A stretch of 64,000 bases of DNA from JANNNF01 sp963772935 (GTDB lineage: Bacteria; Pseudomonadota; Alphaproteobacteria; Rhodobacterales; Rhodobacteraceae): NCBI GenBank assembly GCA_963772935.1, contig CAVYZK010000004.1, positions 1-64,000 on the forward strand, read 5' to 3'. The stretch's first letter is position 1, and every line of letters begins with the position of its first letter. A program made the translations under genes and the position numbers. Under the pieces are notes generated by a model, which saw only the letters and a list, made by a program, of their open reading frames with translations, was not told the origin of the DNA and ran no database searches. This document shows, one piece after another, positions 18,263 through 28,340 of the stretch.

Positions 18263-19697
18263 ATGACGCCCCAATTGCCCGAGCGCCCTCTTGGCTGACC
18301 CAAATATCTTTGCCTACGTCATGCTGCTGGCATGGCCGCTGGTTGCGTGGGTGCTTTACACGCAGCTGGACCCTGCACGGGCGCTGATCTGGACGCTGCT
18401 GGCTGGCTATCTGCTGTTGCCCCCGGTGGTGACGATTGATTTTCCGGTGGTGCCGGACCTGCGCAAGGAAACCATTCCAAACCTTATGGCCATGCTGCTG
18501 TCGGTCTATCTGCTGCGTGACCGGGTGCCTGTACTGACCGAAGGTATGGTGGGGCGGGTATTGATCGGTCTGTTCCTGCTGTCACCGTTTGCCACGGTTC
18601 TGACCAACACAGACCCCTTGTATGCGGGGGCGTCCATTGTGCCGGGGATGCGGATTTACGATTCCGTGGCCGCGATGGCAAATCAGGCGATTTTTCTGAT
18701 GCCGTTCTTTCTGGGGCGGCGCTATCTGGGCACGCCGCAAGCAATGCAGGCCCTGCTTGCAGCCTTTGTGGCCGGGGGGCTGGCTTATTCCATTCCCATG
18801 CTGATCGAGGTCCGGTTCAGCCCGCAGATCAACGTCTGGATCTATGGCTTTTTTCAGCACGACTTCTTTCAGACCATCCGCTTTGGCGGTTATCGCCCGG
18901 TGGTGTTCCTGCCGCATGGGCTGTGGGTCGCGTTTTTCACGCTGATGGCGCTGTTGTCGGCGGTGCTTGCCTTTCGCAATGCCCCGCCCGATGCACGGCC
19001 GATGCGTCTGCTGGTGGCGCTGTATCTGGCTGGCATGCTGTATCTGTGTAAATCGGCGGGCCCGGTGATTTACGCCGTCGTTGCGGCACCATTGATCCTG
19101 CTTGCGCCACGGCGGGTGCAACTTTCGGTGGCCGCAATGCTGGCGGTGATCGTGGTCATGTATCCTCTGCTGCGGGGTCTGCAGGTTATTCCGGTGGAAC
19201 GGATCGTGGCCGCAGCCGAAATGGTCAGCCCGGAACGCGCGGGGTCCTTGGCGTTTCGCGTGGCGAATGAGGAACAACTGCTGGCCCGCGCGGCAGAGCG
19301 CCCTTGGTTCGGTTGGGGCGGCTATGGCCGCAACCTGATCCGAGATCCGGTGACGGGGAAAGAGCTGACGATTGTCGATGGGGAATGGGCGATCCAGATC
19401 GGAATTTATGGCTGGCTGGGCTATATCGCCGAGTTCGGCCTGCTCGCCTTGCCGCTGATCCTGATGGCGCGCGAGGCGATGTTGCAACGGGGCGTTGTGT
19501 TTTCGCGGGTGGCCTGCGGGATGGCGCTGATCCTTGCGGTCAGCATGGTGGACCTGCTGCCAAATGCCACGCTGGTTGCGATCACCTGGCTGATGGCGGG
19601 GGCGTTGATGGGCTATGCCGAAGCACTGGCGCGTGACCGCAAGACCCGCGCAGCGCTTGGTCGGCTGACGATGCAACCCAACCGGACGGTGATCTGA
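18263..19697 (+). CDS. O-antigen polymerase/ligase-like membrane protein (Wzy-like)
   Basis: A polytopic membrane protein (about 468-477 aa, 10-12 hydrophobic segments). A large loop near residue 320 contains ERPWFGWGGYGRN, the pattern of the Wzy_C/O-antigen ligase family (xPxxGxG). It would polymerise or ligate lipid-linked repeats on the periplasmic side. The start is uncertain: the open frame begins at TTG 18291, while ATG 18263 opens a 12-codon frame that stops at 18298. Losing one C of CCC at 18286-18288 would fuse them into MTPQLPERLLADPNIFAYVM. Its end overlaps the next ATG by one base. Confidence 0.72.
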
Positions 19698-20668
19698 TGT
19701 TGCGGGTTGATGTGGGGGTTTTTGCGCATAACGAGGCTGCGGGCATTGCCGCCATGGTGGCAGAACTGGCGCGGCAGACATGGCCGGGGATTGATGCACG
19801 CATCGTGATCCTGTGCAATGGCTGCACCGATGACACCGTGGCACGCGCGAAGGCGGCGGGCGGGGTTGAGGTGGTGGACTTGCCCGAAGGTGGCAAATCC
19901 CGCACATGGAACCGTTTTGTGCATGATCTGTCTCGCCCTGATGCCGAGGTGCTGATCATGGCCGACGCTGATATTCAGATGCCAGAGGCGGACAGTTTGT
20001 CGGCATTGGCAATGACACTTGCTGCGTTCGAAACCCTGCATGTGGTCAACAGCCGCCCCGTAAAGGACATCGCCTATCGTCCGGACGGGTTGTCCGTGCT
20101 GGACCGTATCATCGCAGCGGCAGGCGGGGGATTGGACGACTGGCGCACCGCCATATGCGGCCAGCTTTACGCCATCCGCGCCGATGTGGCCCGGCGCTAT
20201 CACCTGCCCATCGGTTTGCCGGTCGAGGACGGGTTTCTGCGCGCGATGGTGTTGACCGATGCGCTGACCAATGACGGTGATATCGGCCTGATCGACGGGG
20301 CGGATGTGTTCCATATCTATGCGTCCGAACGGACCATTCCGGCCTTGATCCGCCATCAGACCCGGATCGTGATCGGGTCGGCGATCAATGCTGCCGCCTT
20401 TGCCGACCTGCGCAGCTTGGCCCCCGATGCGCGCCATGGGGCGCTAGCGCAAGCGGCAGTGGATGAGGGCTGGCTGGCGGCCATGGTGGCGCGGCAGTTG
20501 CCACGCGCGCCCTTCGGTTTTGTGCCGGTGCATTTTCTGACCAAGCGCCTGTCGCGGATGACGCTGCGTCGCTTGCCGATCACTTTTGCCGGGTTTTTCT
20601 TTGACGCGATTGTTTACGCAATCGCGCAAGTTCGGATGGCACGCGGGGTCGGGGCGGGGTTCTGGTAG
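19697..20668 (+). CDS. Family 2 glycosyltransferase
   Basis: A 323-aa GT-A enzyme opening with VDVGVFAHNEAAGIAAMVAE, then ILCNGCTDDT, the metal-site segment LIMADADIQMPEA near residue 95, and GLPVEDGFLRAMVLTD near residue 175 (ED acceptor motif). The C-terminus has a hydrophobic stretch (ITFAGFFFDAIVYAIAQVRM), suggesting membrane contact. ATG 19697 overlaps the preceding stop (TGATG), so it is coupled to the Wzy-like gene. It is the last gene before the PKS promoter region. Confidence 0.8.
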   Translation: MLRVDVGVFAHNEAAGIAAMVAELARQTWPGIDARIVILCNGCTDDTVARAKAAGGVEVVDLPEGGKSRTWNRFVHDLSRPDAEVLIMADADIQMPEADSLSALAMTLAAFETLHVVNSRPVKDIAYRPDGLSVLDRIIAAAGGGLDDWRTAICGQLYAIRADVARRYHLPIGLPVEDGFLRAMVLTDALTNDGDIGLIDGADVFHIYASERTIPALIRHQTRIVIGSAINAAAFADLRSLAPDARHGALAQAAVDEGWLAAMVARQLPRAPFGFVPVHFLTKRLSRMTLRRLPITFAGFFFDAIVYAIAQVRMARGVGAGFW

Positions 20669-20836
20669 CGCCGGTTGCCTTATTCCCCCTAGTTTCGTGG
20701 CAGCATTGTGGCATTAACAAGGCATTGTCACTCGCGGGGATATGATCCCGCAATGGTCCCGGCGTGGGTATCGCTAACCCAAGATTTACGCTAGTTTCAG
20801 GGGGTTGGGCGTGTGGCGTGTCAGGGTGATCTTGCC
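20669..20836 (+). promoter_or_regulatory. Upstream region of the PKS gene
   Basis: This 168-bp AT-richer interval holds a near-palindrome GCGGGGA-TATGA-TCCCGC at 20734-20751, and the 8-mer CTAGTTTC occurs twice (20689-20696 and 20791-20798), 102 bp apart. Both are candidate operator sites for the assembly-line operon; no regulator is identified. Confidence 0.4.
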
Positions 20837-23800
20837 ATGCTGCAAAGTGGGAATGGGTGTTTGACGGTGGCGAGCAAGGACGAGAAGCTGGCGCTGGACC
20901 AGATCAGTGAAACCGACATTGCGATTGTCGGCATGGCTGCGCATTTGCCCGGAGCGCCGGACATCGCGACCTATTGGGCCAACCTCGCCGCCGGGGTGGA
21001 ATCGATCCGGGTTCTGTCGGACGATGAATTGCTGGCTGCGGGCGAAGATCCTGCGCGGATGCGCCGCCAGAACTATGTGCCCTCGGCCGCTGTGCTGGAC
21101 AAATTCGAACATTTTGACGCCGATTTCTTTGGGTTTTCCCCGAAAGAGGCCGCGATCCTTGACCCTCAACACCGTCATTTCATGGAGGTGGCGTGGGAGG
21201 CGCTGGAAAACGCGGGTCACCCGCCCGAAAATTTCAAGGGCGCGATTGGTGTGTATGCCGGCTGCGGCATGGGCAGCTATTTCTATTTCAACCTTTGCTC
21301 CAACCCCGATCTGGTGGACAACACCGGTATGTTCCTGCTGCGCCACACCGGCAATGACAAGGATTTTCTGGCCACACGTGTCAGCCATATCTTCGACCTC
21401 AAGGGGCCGTCGATCAACATTCAGACCGCCTGTTCCACGTCTCTGGTGGCCGTGCATTACGCGACCCAAGCCCTGCTGAACGGCGAATGCGACATGGCTT
21501 TGGCCGGGGGCGTGACGATCGAGTTGCCCCACGCGCGGGGGTATTTGTATACTGAGGGCGAGATTCTGTCGCCCGACGGCCATTGCCACGCGTTCGACGC
21601 CCGCGCACAAGGCACGGTGTTCGGGTCCGGTGCAGGCTGTGTGGTGCTGCGCCGCGCGGTCGATGCCGTGCGCGATGGCGACCATATCTGGGCCATCCTG
21701 AAAGGGTCGGCTGTCAACAACGATGGAGCGGCCAAGGCTGGCTATCTGGCCCCGTCGGTTGATGGTCAGGCCAAGGCAATCGCCGAGGCGCAGGCGGTGG
21801 CGGGCGTGTCCGCCGATACCGTCAGCTATATCGAATGCCACGGCACCGGCACCTATCTGGGCGACCCGATTGAGGTTGCCGCCCTGACCGCCGCCTTCCG
21901 CGAAACCACTGATGCGGTGGGGTCGTGCCGTATCGGGTCTGTCAAAACCAACATCGGGCATCTGGATACCGCCGCCGGGGTGGCGAGCCTGATCAAGGTG
22001 GCGCTGTCCTTGCACCACCGCCAACTGCCGCCAAGTCTGGGCTATGATGCCCCGAACCCCTCGATTGATTTTGAAACCAGCCCGTTCCGGGTGAACGATC
22101 GTCTGACCGATTGGGCGTCCGATACGCCTCGCCGGGCTGGGGTCAACAGCCTTGGCGTTGGTGGCACCAATGCCCACGCGGTGTTGCAGCAGGCCCCGGT
22201 ACGGCAGGAGTCTGAGGATAGCGACTGGCCGTTCCAGCCCATCGTGCTGTCGGCCAAATCGCGGGCTGCGCTGGATGGTGCATCGGCCAGGCTTGCCGCC
22301 CATCTGCGCGCGACGGACGATCCGTTGGCCGACATCGCCTATACGCTGAAAGAAGGCCGCCGCGCCTTTGAACGGCGCCGCGTCCTGGTCGCCGCGTCGC
22401 ATACCGAGGCGGCAGCCCTGCTCGATGGCAGCGATCCGCGCCGGGTGTTCAGCCATGACTTCCTTGGCGACGACCCCGAAGTGATCTTCATGTTCCCCGG
22501 CGGCGGCGCGCAATATGCGGGCATGGCGCGGGATATCTATGAAACCGAGCCCGTGTTCGCCGACTGGATGGACCGGGGGTTGGCGATCCTGCAACCCAAG
22601 CTGGATTATGATATCCGCAGCCTGTGGTTGCCGGAAAAGGGCGCAGAGGCTGCGGCCAATGCCGCGCTGAAACGCCCGTCTGTGCAATTGCCGCTGATCA
22701 TGATCACCGAATATGCACTGGCCCAACTGTTCCAAAGCTGGGGCGTGCAGCCTACGGCGTTGGTCGGCCACTCGATGGGCGAGAATACCGCCGCCTGCCT
22801 TGCGGGCGTGATGAGTTTTGAGGATTGCATCGGTCTCGTGCATCTGCGCGGCAGCCTGTTCGATACGATTGCGCCGGGTGGCATGCTGTCGGTGCCGCTG
22901 TCAGAGGCCGAGTTGCGGCCTTGGCTGATCGGCGATCTGGACCTTGCATCTGTCAACGCGCCGGGTCTGTGCGTGGTGTCAGGCCCCGATGCGGCGCTGA
23001 ATGAACTGACCGCTGCCTTGGCGGCGGTGGACGTGGAAACGCAGCGCATCCAGATCGACATCGCGGCGCACAGCCGGATGTTGGCGCCAATCCTGGGGCG
23101 CTTTGGCGATTACCTGCGGTCGATCAAACTGCACGCACCCAACCTGCCGATCATCTCGAACACTACTGGGGTGGAACTGACTGCCGCGCAGGCCACCAGT
23201 CCCGACTATTGGGTGGCGCATCTGCGCAACACCGTGATGTTCCAGCCCTGCATGGCGACGCTGACCAGCACGCCAAACCGGGTCTATCTGGAAATGGGGC
23301 CGGGGCGGGCGATGTCATCGCTGGCGCAGGCCAACGGGGTGGCAGGCACGGCGGTGATCGCGGCGCTGCGCCACCCGGATCAGAAGATGGCCGATGACCA
23401 ATGGCATATGGCCGCAATTGCGCGGCTGTGGGCCTGCGGTGTGCCCGTGGATTGGCAGCCGATCTGGGGTGAGGCCCGGCGCAACCGTGTGGTGCTGCCG
23501 ACCTATGCGTTTCAGCGCAAACCCTATTTCATCGAACCGGGCCGCGCGCAGACTGTCGAGGCGACGGCCCTGCCGGCCCGCAGCGACGATCTGGCGACGT
23601 GGGGGTGGAAACCGCATTGGACGCCGACCAGTGCGGCCTTCGACGTTGACGATCTGGCTGATGCGCCTGCGCAAAGCTGGTTGGTGTTTCTGGACGACGA
23701 AGGTCTGGGTGCCACCACCACCGCCCGCCTGCGCGCGGCAGGACACCGCGTGACAACGGTCCGCACCGGCGATGCTTTCGGGCGCGACGGGGCAAATGGC

Positions 23801-26800
23801 TATATCCTCGCTCCAGAGCGGGGGCGTGATGGATATGACGCTTTGATTCGTGATATGGTTGCAGCAGGGCATCCCCCCACCCGTGTCGCGCACTTCTGGC
23901 TGGTGACGCGTGGTGAAACTTTCCGTCCCGGTTCGAGTTTCTTCCACAGAAATGTGGAACAAGGGTTTTATTCGTTGATGTTTCTGGCGCAAGCGATGGC
24001 AGAGGAGAACCTGCCCCGACCGATCCACCTGACGGTGGTGACGACGGGCGCTGCATCAGTGAAATCCGATGTGCTGGCCTATCCTGAGAAATCGACTGTT
24101 CTGGGGCCGTTGCGGGTCATTCCGCGCGAATTGCCTTTGGTGACGGTATCAGCGCTTGATCTTGTTCTGCCCCCTGCGCCCCGCCGTGGTGCGGCTGATC
24201 TGACCGCGTTGACCGATCAGGTGCTGGAGGAACTGCTGGCTGAGCCTGCGCCGGTTGTGGCGGCCTTGCGGGGCGAAAAGCGCTATGTGCAAGGGTTGCG
24301 CCCCGTTGCGTTGGCTGACGACAGTTTCACCCTGCCGCAGGCTGCGCATGTGTTGATCACCGGTGGGTTTGGCGGCATCGGCCTGACCATCGCCGAAGAT
24401 CTGATCCGCCGCTTTGGCGCCAAGATCACCCTGATCGCCCGGCGCACCCTGCCGGATCGCGCCACTTGGGGCGGCTATCTGGCGACGCATGACCCCGCCG
24501 ATCCGCTGGCCCGCCGCATTCTGGCGTTGCAACGGCTGGAGGCTTTGGGCGGCGAGGTGCTGGTTTGCGCCGCCGATGTCTGCAACGAGCAGGACATGCA
24601 AGCTGCAGTCAGTGCCGGGGTGGCGCGCTTTGGCGCGGTGCGGGCAGTGATCCATGCGGCGGGGGTGGTCGATGACGGCCCGCTGATGACGAAGGCCCCG
24701 GCGCAGGTCGAAGAAGTTTTCGCGCCGAAACTGCATGGCACGCAGGTGCTGCACCGGTTGTTCCCGGATGGCAGCCTTGATCTGCTGGTGCTGTTCTCGT
24801 CCACCTCGACCGTAACCGGGCCTGCCGGGCAGATCGACTATGTGGCGGCGAATGAATATCTGAACGCCTATGCCAAGTCGCGCAGCCACGGCAAGACGCG
24901 GGTGATTGCGCTGAACTGGGGTATCTGGACCGGGGTTGGCATGGCAGCCGAGGCGCTGGCAGACCGCACGGGCCGCCCGGCGGCACCGCGCCTGCCGATT
25001 GCGCAGCCGATGCTGGACGAGGCCACCTTTGACGGGCAGGGCAACCGGCTGTTCACCGCCAGCTATGGCATGGACCGTTGGGTGCTGGACGGGCACCGCA
25101 CCAAGGCGGGGCAGGCCCTGATCCCCGGCACCGGGATACTGGAGATTGCCGCCGAGGCGATGCGCGCGCAAGGTGAGGCAGGCGCGTTCGAGGTGCAGGA
25201 TTTGTACTTCTTCCGCCCGCTGGATGTGGCGGATGGGGCCAGTCTGGATATCCGCGCGCGGCTGATGCGCAGTGACGAAGGCTATGCGTTTGAACTGCGG
25301 TCCGCCGTGCCGCACAAGGGCCGGACGGGCTGGCAGTTGCACGCGCAGGGGCGGGTCTTGCCGGTGGCGGGCCTCGCGCCGCGCATCGACGTGGCGGCGA
25401 TTGCGGCACGGTTGCCCGGCGCGGAACTGGGCGACGGATTGCGCAGCCCGCAAGAGGAACATCTGAACTTCGGCCCCCGCTGGCGCGTGCTGCGCAGCCG
25501 CAGTCTTGGCGCAGGTGAAGGGCTGGCGCGGTTGACGCTGCCTGCTGCGTTCCATGCCGATCTGGACCAGTCTTGGGTGCTGCACCCCGCGTTGATGGAC
25601 CTTGCCACCGGCTGGGCCATGGGCCTGATCGCGGGCTATCAGCCCACGAACCTGTGGGTGCCGGTGTCCTATTCCCGCATCGTGGTGCATCACGCCTTGC
25701 CTGCCGATATCGTCAGCCATGTGCGCAACGCCGCCCCCAACCGGGCGACGGACCCTTCGGCGCAATTCGACATCACGCTGGCCACGCCAGACGGGGTGGT
25801 CTGCGTCGAAATCCACGGCTTTACCATCCGCCGACTGGACGGCGCGCTTGCCTTTGCCAAGCCCGACCCGCGTGAGTTGGAGTTTGACGATGGCAAAGCA
25901 TCGGCCAAGCCCGCCTCGCCCGCCGAAGAACGGCTGCTGCACACGTTTAGCCAGGGCATCCGACCCGATGAAGGTGCCTCTGCCTTTGCCCGCGCGGTGA
26001 CTACGGGGCAGTCGCAGATCATCGTCTCATCGCTGGACCTGCCCGCCCTGATCCGCCAGACCGCCGAGGCAGAGGCTGCACGGGCCGAGGGGCAAAGTTT
26101 CCAGCGCCCGGACCTCGACACCGCCTATGTCGAACCGCGCAATGATGTGGAACGCACGCTGGTGGGCTTCTGGCAGGATTTGCTGGGGGTGGCGCAGGTC
26201 GGGGTTGAGGACAGCTTCTTTGACCTTGGCGGCCACAGCCTGATCGCGGTGCGGCTGTTTGCGATGGTCAAAAAGGCGTACCGAGTGGAATTCCCGATCT
26301 CTATCCTGTTTGAGGCCCCGACGATTGCCCGCTGTGCCGCGCTGATTGCCGATCAGATCGGCGATGTGACCGACAGTGGTGCCGCGACCCCGGTCAAGGC
26401 TGCTCCGGCCCGCAGGTTCACCCATCTGGTGCCGATGCACCAGGGCGATGGCGGGCCAAAGGCACCGCTGTTCATCGTCGCAGGTATGGGCGGCAACGTG
26501 CTGAACCTGCGGCATATGGCCAACCTGATGGGGGCGGACCGCCCGTTCTATGGCCTTCAGGCGCGCGGTTTGCTGGGCGATGATCAGCCCCATACCACGC
26601 TCGCACAGGCCGCGACCGACTATCTGGCCGAGGTGCGTCAGGTGCAGCCGCATGGGCCGTATTTCCTTGGCGGCTATTCCGGCGGTGGTTTGACCGCCTG
26701 GGATATGGCCCGTCAGTTGGAGGAAGCGGGCGAGGAGGTGGCCTTGGTCGTGCTGCTGGACACACCGCTGCCGATGCGTCCCGTGGTCAGCCCGCGCGAC

Positions 26801-27325
26801 AAGGCGGTGATCAAGCTGCTGGAGTTCCGCCGCAAGGGCGTGGGCTACGTGGTCGAATGGGCACAAAAGCGCCACGCGTGGAACGTGTCGCAACGCGAGC
26901 TGCGTCTTGCGGGGCCACCACCCGAGGCCCCGACCAATTTCAACAACATGGCGGTCGAATTGGCGTTTCGGGGGGCATTGCCGCAAATGCAGGTGGCCCG
27001 CCGCGTGGGCCCTGCTGTTCTGTTCCGCCCGCCGATGGACCTGAAATGGCAGGTCGCGTCGGGGCGGTGGGTCAGCGATGCCAAGGAATATGTCTATCCC
27101 GACAATGACTGGGGCCAGTTCGCGCCTTCTTTGCAAACCATCGAAGTACCGGGGGATCACAACTCGATGGTGCTGGAACCCAATATCCGGGCATTGGTCG
27201 CCAAACTGCGTGGCGTCATCGCCGGGATAGAGGCCGGGATGGTTGCCCCACAGCCTGTTCCCGCGCTTGCGTCCGCACCGCCCGATCCGAGCTTTGCGTT
27301 GGCGCTGTCGCAGGCGGCTGAATGA
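20837..27325 (+). CDS. Type I polyketide synthase, KS-AT-KR-DH-ACP-TE
   Basis: A single-module synthase of about 2162 aa (numbered from ATG 20837; GTG 20813 is an alternative). KS, about 25-450: Cys199 in QTACSTS, His335 in ECHGTGT, His375 in KTNIGHL. AT, about 548-850: Ser646 in GHSMGE; extender specificity not clear. KR, about 1170-1370: LITGGFGGIG and catalytic Ser1322, Tyr1335, Asn1339. DH-like, about 1415-1670: His1420 in DGHRTKAGQALIP and Asp1588 in ALMDLATGW, where Trp replaces the usual Gln/His four residues on. ACP: Ser1801 in DLGGHSL. TE, about 1865-2140: Ser1948 in GGYSGGG and His2108 in PGDHNSM. KR before DH is not the standard order. It would extend one acyl unit, reduce and perhaps dehydrate it, and release it. 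Coupled by ATGA to a glycosyltransferase. Confidence 0.93.
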   Translation: MLQSGNGCLTVASKDEKLALDQISETDIAIVGMAAHLPGAPDIATYWANLAAGVESIRVLSDDELLAAGEDPARMRRQNYVPSAAVLDKFEHFDADFFGFSPKEAAILDPQHRHFMEVAWEALENAGHPPENFKGAIGVYAGCGMGSYFYFNLCSNPDLVDNTGMFLLRHTGNDKDFLATRVSHIFDLKGPSINIQTACSTSLVAVHYATQALLNGECDMALAGGVTIELPHARGYLYTEGEILSPDGHCHAFDARAQGTVFGSGAGCVVLRRAVDAVRDGDHIWAILKGSAVNNDGAAKAGYLAPSVDGQAKAIAEAQAVAGVSADTVSYIECHGTGTYLGDPIEVAALTAAFRETTDAVGSCRIGSVKTNIGHLDTAAGVASLIKVALSLHHRQLPPSLGYDAPNPSIDFETSPFRVNDRLTDWASDTPRRAGVNSLGVGGTNAHAVLQQAPVRQESEDSDWPFQPIVLSAKSRAALDGASARLAAHLRATDDPLADIAYTLKEGRRAFERRRVLVAASHTEAAALLDGSDPRRVFSHDFLGDDPEVIFMFPGGGAQYAGMARDIYETEPVFADWMDRGLAILQPKLDYDIRSLWLPEKGAEAAANAALKRPSVQLPLIMITEYALAQLFQSWGVQPTALVGHSMGENTAACLAGVMSFEDCIGLVHLRGSLFDTIAPGGMLSVPLSEAELRPWLIGDLDLASVNAPGLCVVSGPDAALNELTAALAAVDVETQRIQIDIAAHSRMLAPILGRFGDYLRSIKLHAPNLPIISNTTGVELTAAQATSPDYWVAHLRNTVMFQPCMATLTSTPNRVYLEMGPGRAMSSLAQANGVAGTAVIAALRHPDQKMADDQWHMAAIARLWACGVPVDWQPIWGEARRNRVVLPTYAFQRKPYFIEPGRAQTVEATALPARSDDLATWGWKPHWTPTSAAFDVDDLADAPAQSWLVFLDDEGLGATTTARLRAAGHRVTTVRTGDAFGRDGANGYILAPERGRDGYDALIRDMVAAGHPPTRVAHFWLVTRGETFRPGSSFFHRNVEQGFYSLMFLAQAMAEENLPRPIHLTVVTTGAASVKSDVLAYPEKSTVLGPLRVIPRELPLVTVSALDLVLPPAPRRGAADLTALTDQVLEELLAEPAPVVAALRGEKRYVQGLRPVALADDSFTLPQAAHVLITGGFGGIGLTIAEDLIRRFGAKITLIARRTLPDRATWGGYLATHDPADPLARRILALQRLEALGGEVLVCAADVCNEQDMQAAVSAGVARFGAVRAVIHAAGVVDDGPLMTKAPAQVEEVFAPKLHGTQVLHRLFPDGSLDLLVLFSSTSTVTGPAGQIDYVAANEYLNAYAKSRSHGKTRVIALNWGIWTGVGMAAEALADRTGRPAAPRLPIAQPMLDEATFDGQGNRLFTASYGMDRWVLDGHRTKAGQALIPGTGILEIAAEAMRAQGEAGAFEVQDLYFFRPLDVADGASLDIRARLMRSDEGYAFELRSAVPHKGRTGWQLHAQGRVLPVAGLAPRIDVAAIAARLPGAELGDGLRSPQEEHLNFGPRWRVLRSRSLGAGEGLARLTLPAAFHADLDQSWVLHPALMDLATGWAMGLIAGYQPTNLWVPVSYSRIVVHHALPADIVSHVRNAAPNRATDPSAQFDITLATPDGVVCVEIHGFTIRRLDGALAFAKPDPRELEFDDGKASAKPASPAEERLLHTFSQGIRPDEGASAFARAVTTGQSQIIVSSLDLPALIRQTAEAEAARAEGQSFQRPDLDTAYVEPRNDVERTLVGFWQDLLGVAQVGVEDSFFDLGGHSLIAVRLFAMVKKAYRVEFPISILFEAPTIARCAALIADQIGDVTDSGAATPVKAAPARRFTHLVPMHQGDGGPKAPLFIVAGMGGNVLNLRHMANLMGADRPFYGLQARGLLGDDQPHTTLAQAATDYLAEVRQVQPHGPYFLGGYSGGGLTAWDMARQLEEAGEEVALVVLLDTPLPMRPVVSPRDKAVIKLLEFRRKGVGYVVEWAQKRHAWNVSQRELRLAGPPPEAPTNFNNMAVELAFRGALPQMQVARRVGPAVLFRPPMDLKWQVASGRWVSDAKEYVYPDNDWGQFAPSLQTIEVPGDHNSMVLEPNIRALVAKLRGVIAGIEAGMVAPQPVPALASAPPDPSFALALSQAAE

Positions 27326-28332
27326 TGGGTGACGGGCGAAAACCTACCCTTCTGACAATCATCCTGAACTGGCGCACGCCGGATCTGACGTTGCAAGCCG
27401 CTTTCGCCGCGTTGCAGGCGCTGGACGGGATCGACGGCGCGCTGGTGATTGTGGACAACGACTCGGGCGACGGATCGTATGAGGCGATGCTGGCGCAAGT
27501 GGTGCAGCGCGGCTGGGACATCGGCCCCCATCGGGTGCGGGTGCTGCAATCGGGGCGCAATGGCGGCTTTGGGGCGGGCAATAACGTGGGCATCCGCGCC
27601 CGCCTGCCCGATGGGACAAAACCGGACTATGTCTATATCCTGAATTCCGATGCGTTTCCGGCGCCTGGTGCCATTCAGGCCCTGCTGACCCATCTGGAAA
27701 CCCACCCCGCGACCGGTTTTGCCGGCAGCTATATTCACGGGCCGGAAGGTGAACCCCACCGGACCGCCTTTCGCTTTCCCACCATCGCGTCGGAATTTGA
27801 ATGCCAGGCGCGGTTCGGCCCGGTGTCGCGCTTGCTGCGTGACCGGATCGTGGCCGCCCCGTTGCCCACTGTGACCAGCCGGGTTGACTGGCTGGCCGGG
27901 GCAAGCCTGATGATGCGGCAGGCGGTGCTGGACAAAATCGGTCTGTTTGACGAGACATTCTTTCTTTACTTCGAGGAAACCGATCTGTGCCACCGCGCGG
28001 GTGCAGCGGGCTGGCCCACAGATTATGTGCTGGAAAGCCGCGTTGAACATATCGGCTCGGTCTCCACCGGCATGAAGGAATGGACGCGCATTCCGCAGTT
28101 CTGGCTGGACAGCCGGATGCACTATTTCACCAAGACCCATGGCCGCGCCTACGCGGCGGCGACCACGCTGGCGCATCTGGCAGGCGGGCTAATGTGGCGT
28201 GCGCGTCTGTTGGTGCAACGCAAAGACCCCGGCGATCCGCCGTATTATCTGTCTGATCTTGCCAGCCACGCCCTGCGCAGGTCGGTCAAGCCCGTGCGCC
28301 CCACGCCACCCCAGACGCGACCTGCCGAATAG
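27322..28332 (+). CDS. Family 2 glycosyltransferase (rhamnosyltransferase-like)
   Basis: A soluble 336-aa GT2 with the WbbL/RfbF style pattern: TIILNWRTPDLTLQAAFAAL, VIVDNDSGDGS, VLQSGRNGGFGAGNNVGIRA, YILNSDAFPAPGA (metal site near residue 108) and the late DWLAGASLMMRQAVLDKIGLFDE...EETDLCHRA. Many rhamnosyltransferases share these blocks, which fits the dTDP-rhamnose genes upstream, though donor cannot be fixed. It sits between the PKS (ATGA overlap) and the NRPS gene (8-bp gap), so the assembly-line product may be glycosylated or attached to a glycan. Confidence 0.85.
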   Translation: MMGDGRKPTLLTIILNWRTPDLTLQAAFAALQALDGIDGALVIVDNDSGDGSYEAMLAQVVQRGWDIGPHRVRVLQSGRNGGFGAGNNVGIRARLPDGTKPDYVYILNSDAFPAPGAIQALLTHLETHPATGFAGSYIHGPEGEPHRTAFRFPTIASEFECQARFGPVSRLLRDRIVAAPLPTVTSRVDWLAGASLMMRQAVLDKIGLFDETFFLYFEETDLCHRAGAAGWPTDYVLESRVEHIGSVSTGMKEWTRIPQFWLDSRMHYFTKTHGRAYAAATTLAHLAGGLMWRARLLVQRKDPGDPPYYLSDLASHALRRSVKPVRPTPPQTRPAE

Positions 28333-28340
28333 GACCGATC

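Noticed and set aside
22491..23390. Extender-unit specificity of the PKS AT domain
   Set aside because: The diagnostic HAFH/YASH-type position could not be placed with confidence (the nearby segment reads IAAHS), so malonyl versus methylmalonyl is left open.
20786..25942. Long minus-strand frames opposite the PKS (685 and 597 codons)
   Set aside because: They mirror the third-base GC bias of the PKS; no motif, start site or codon use supports them.
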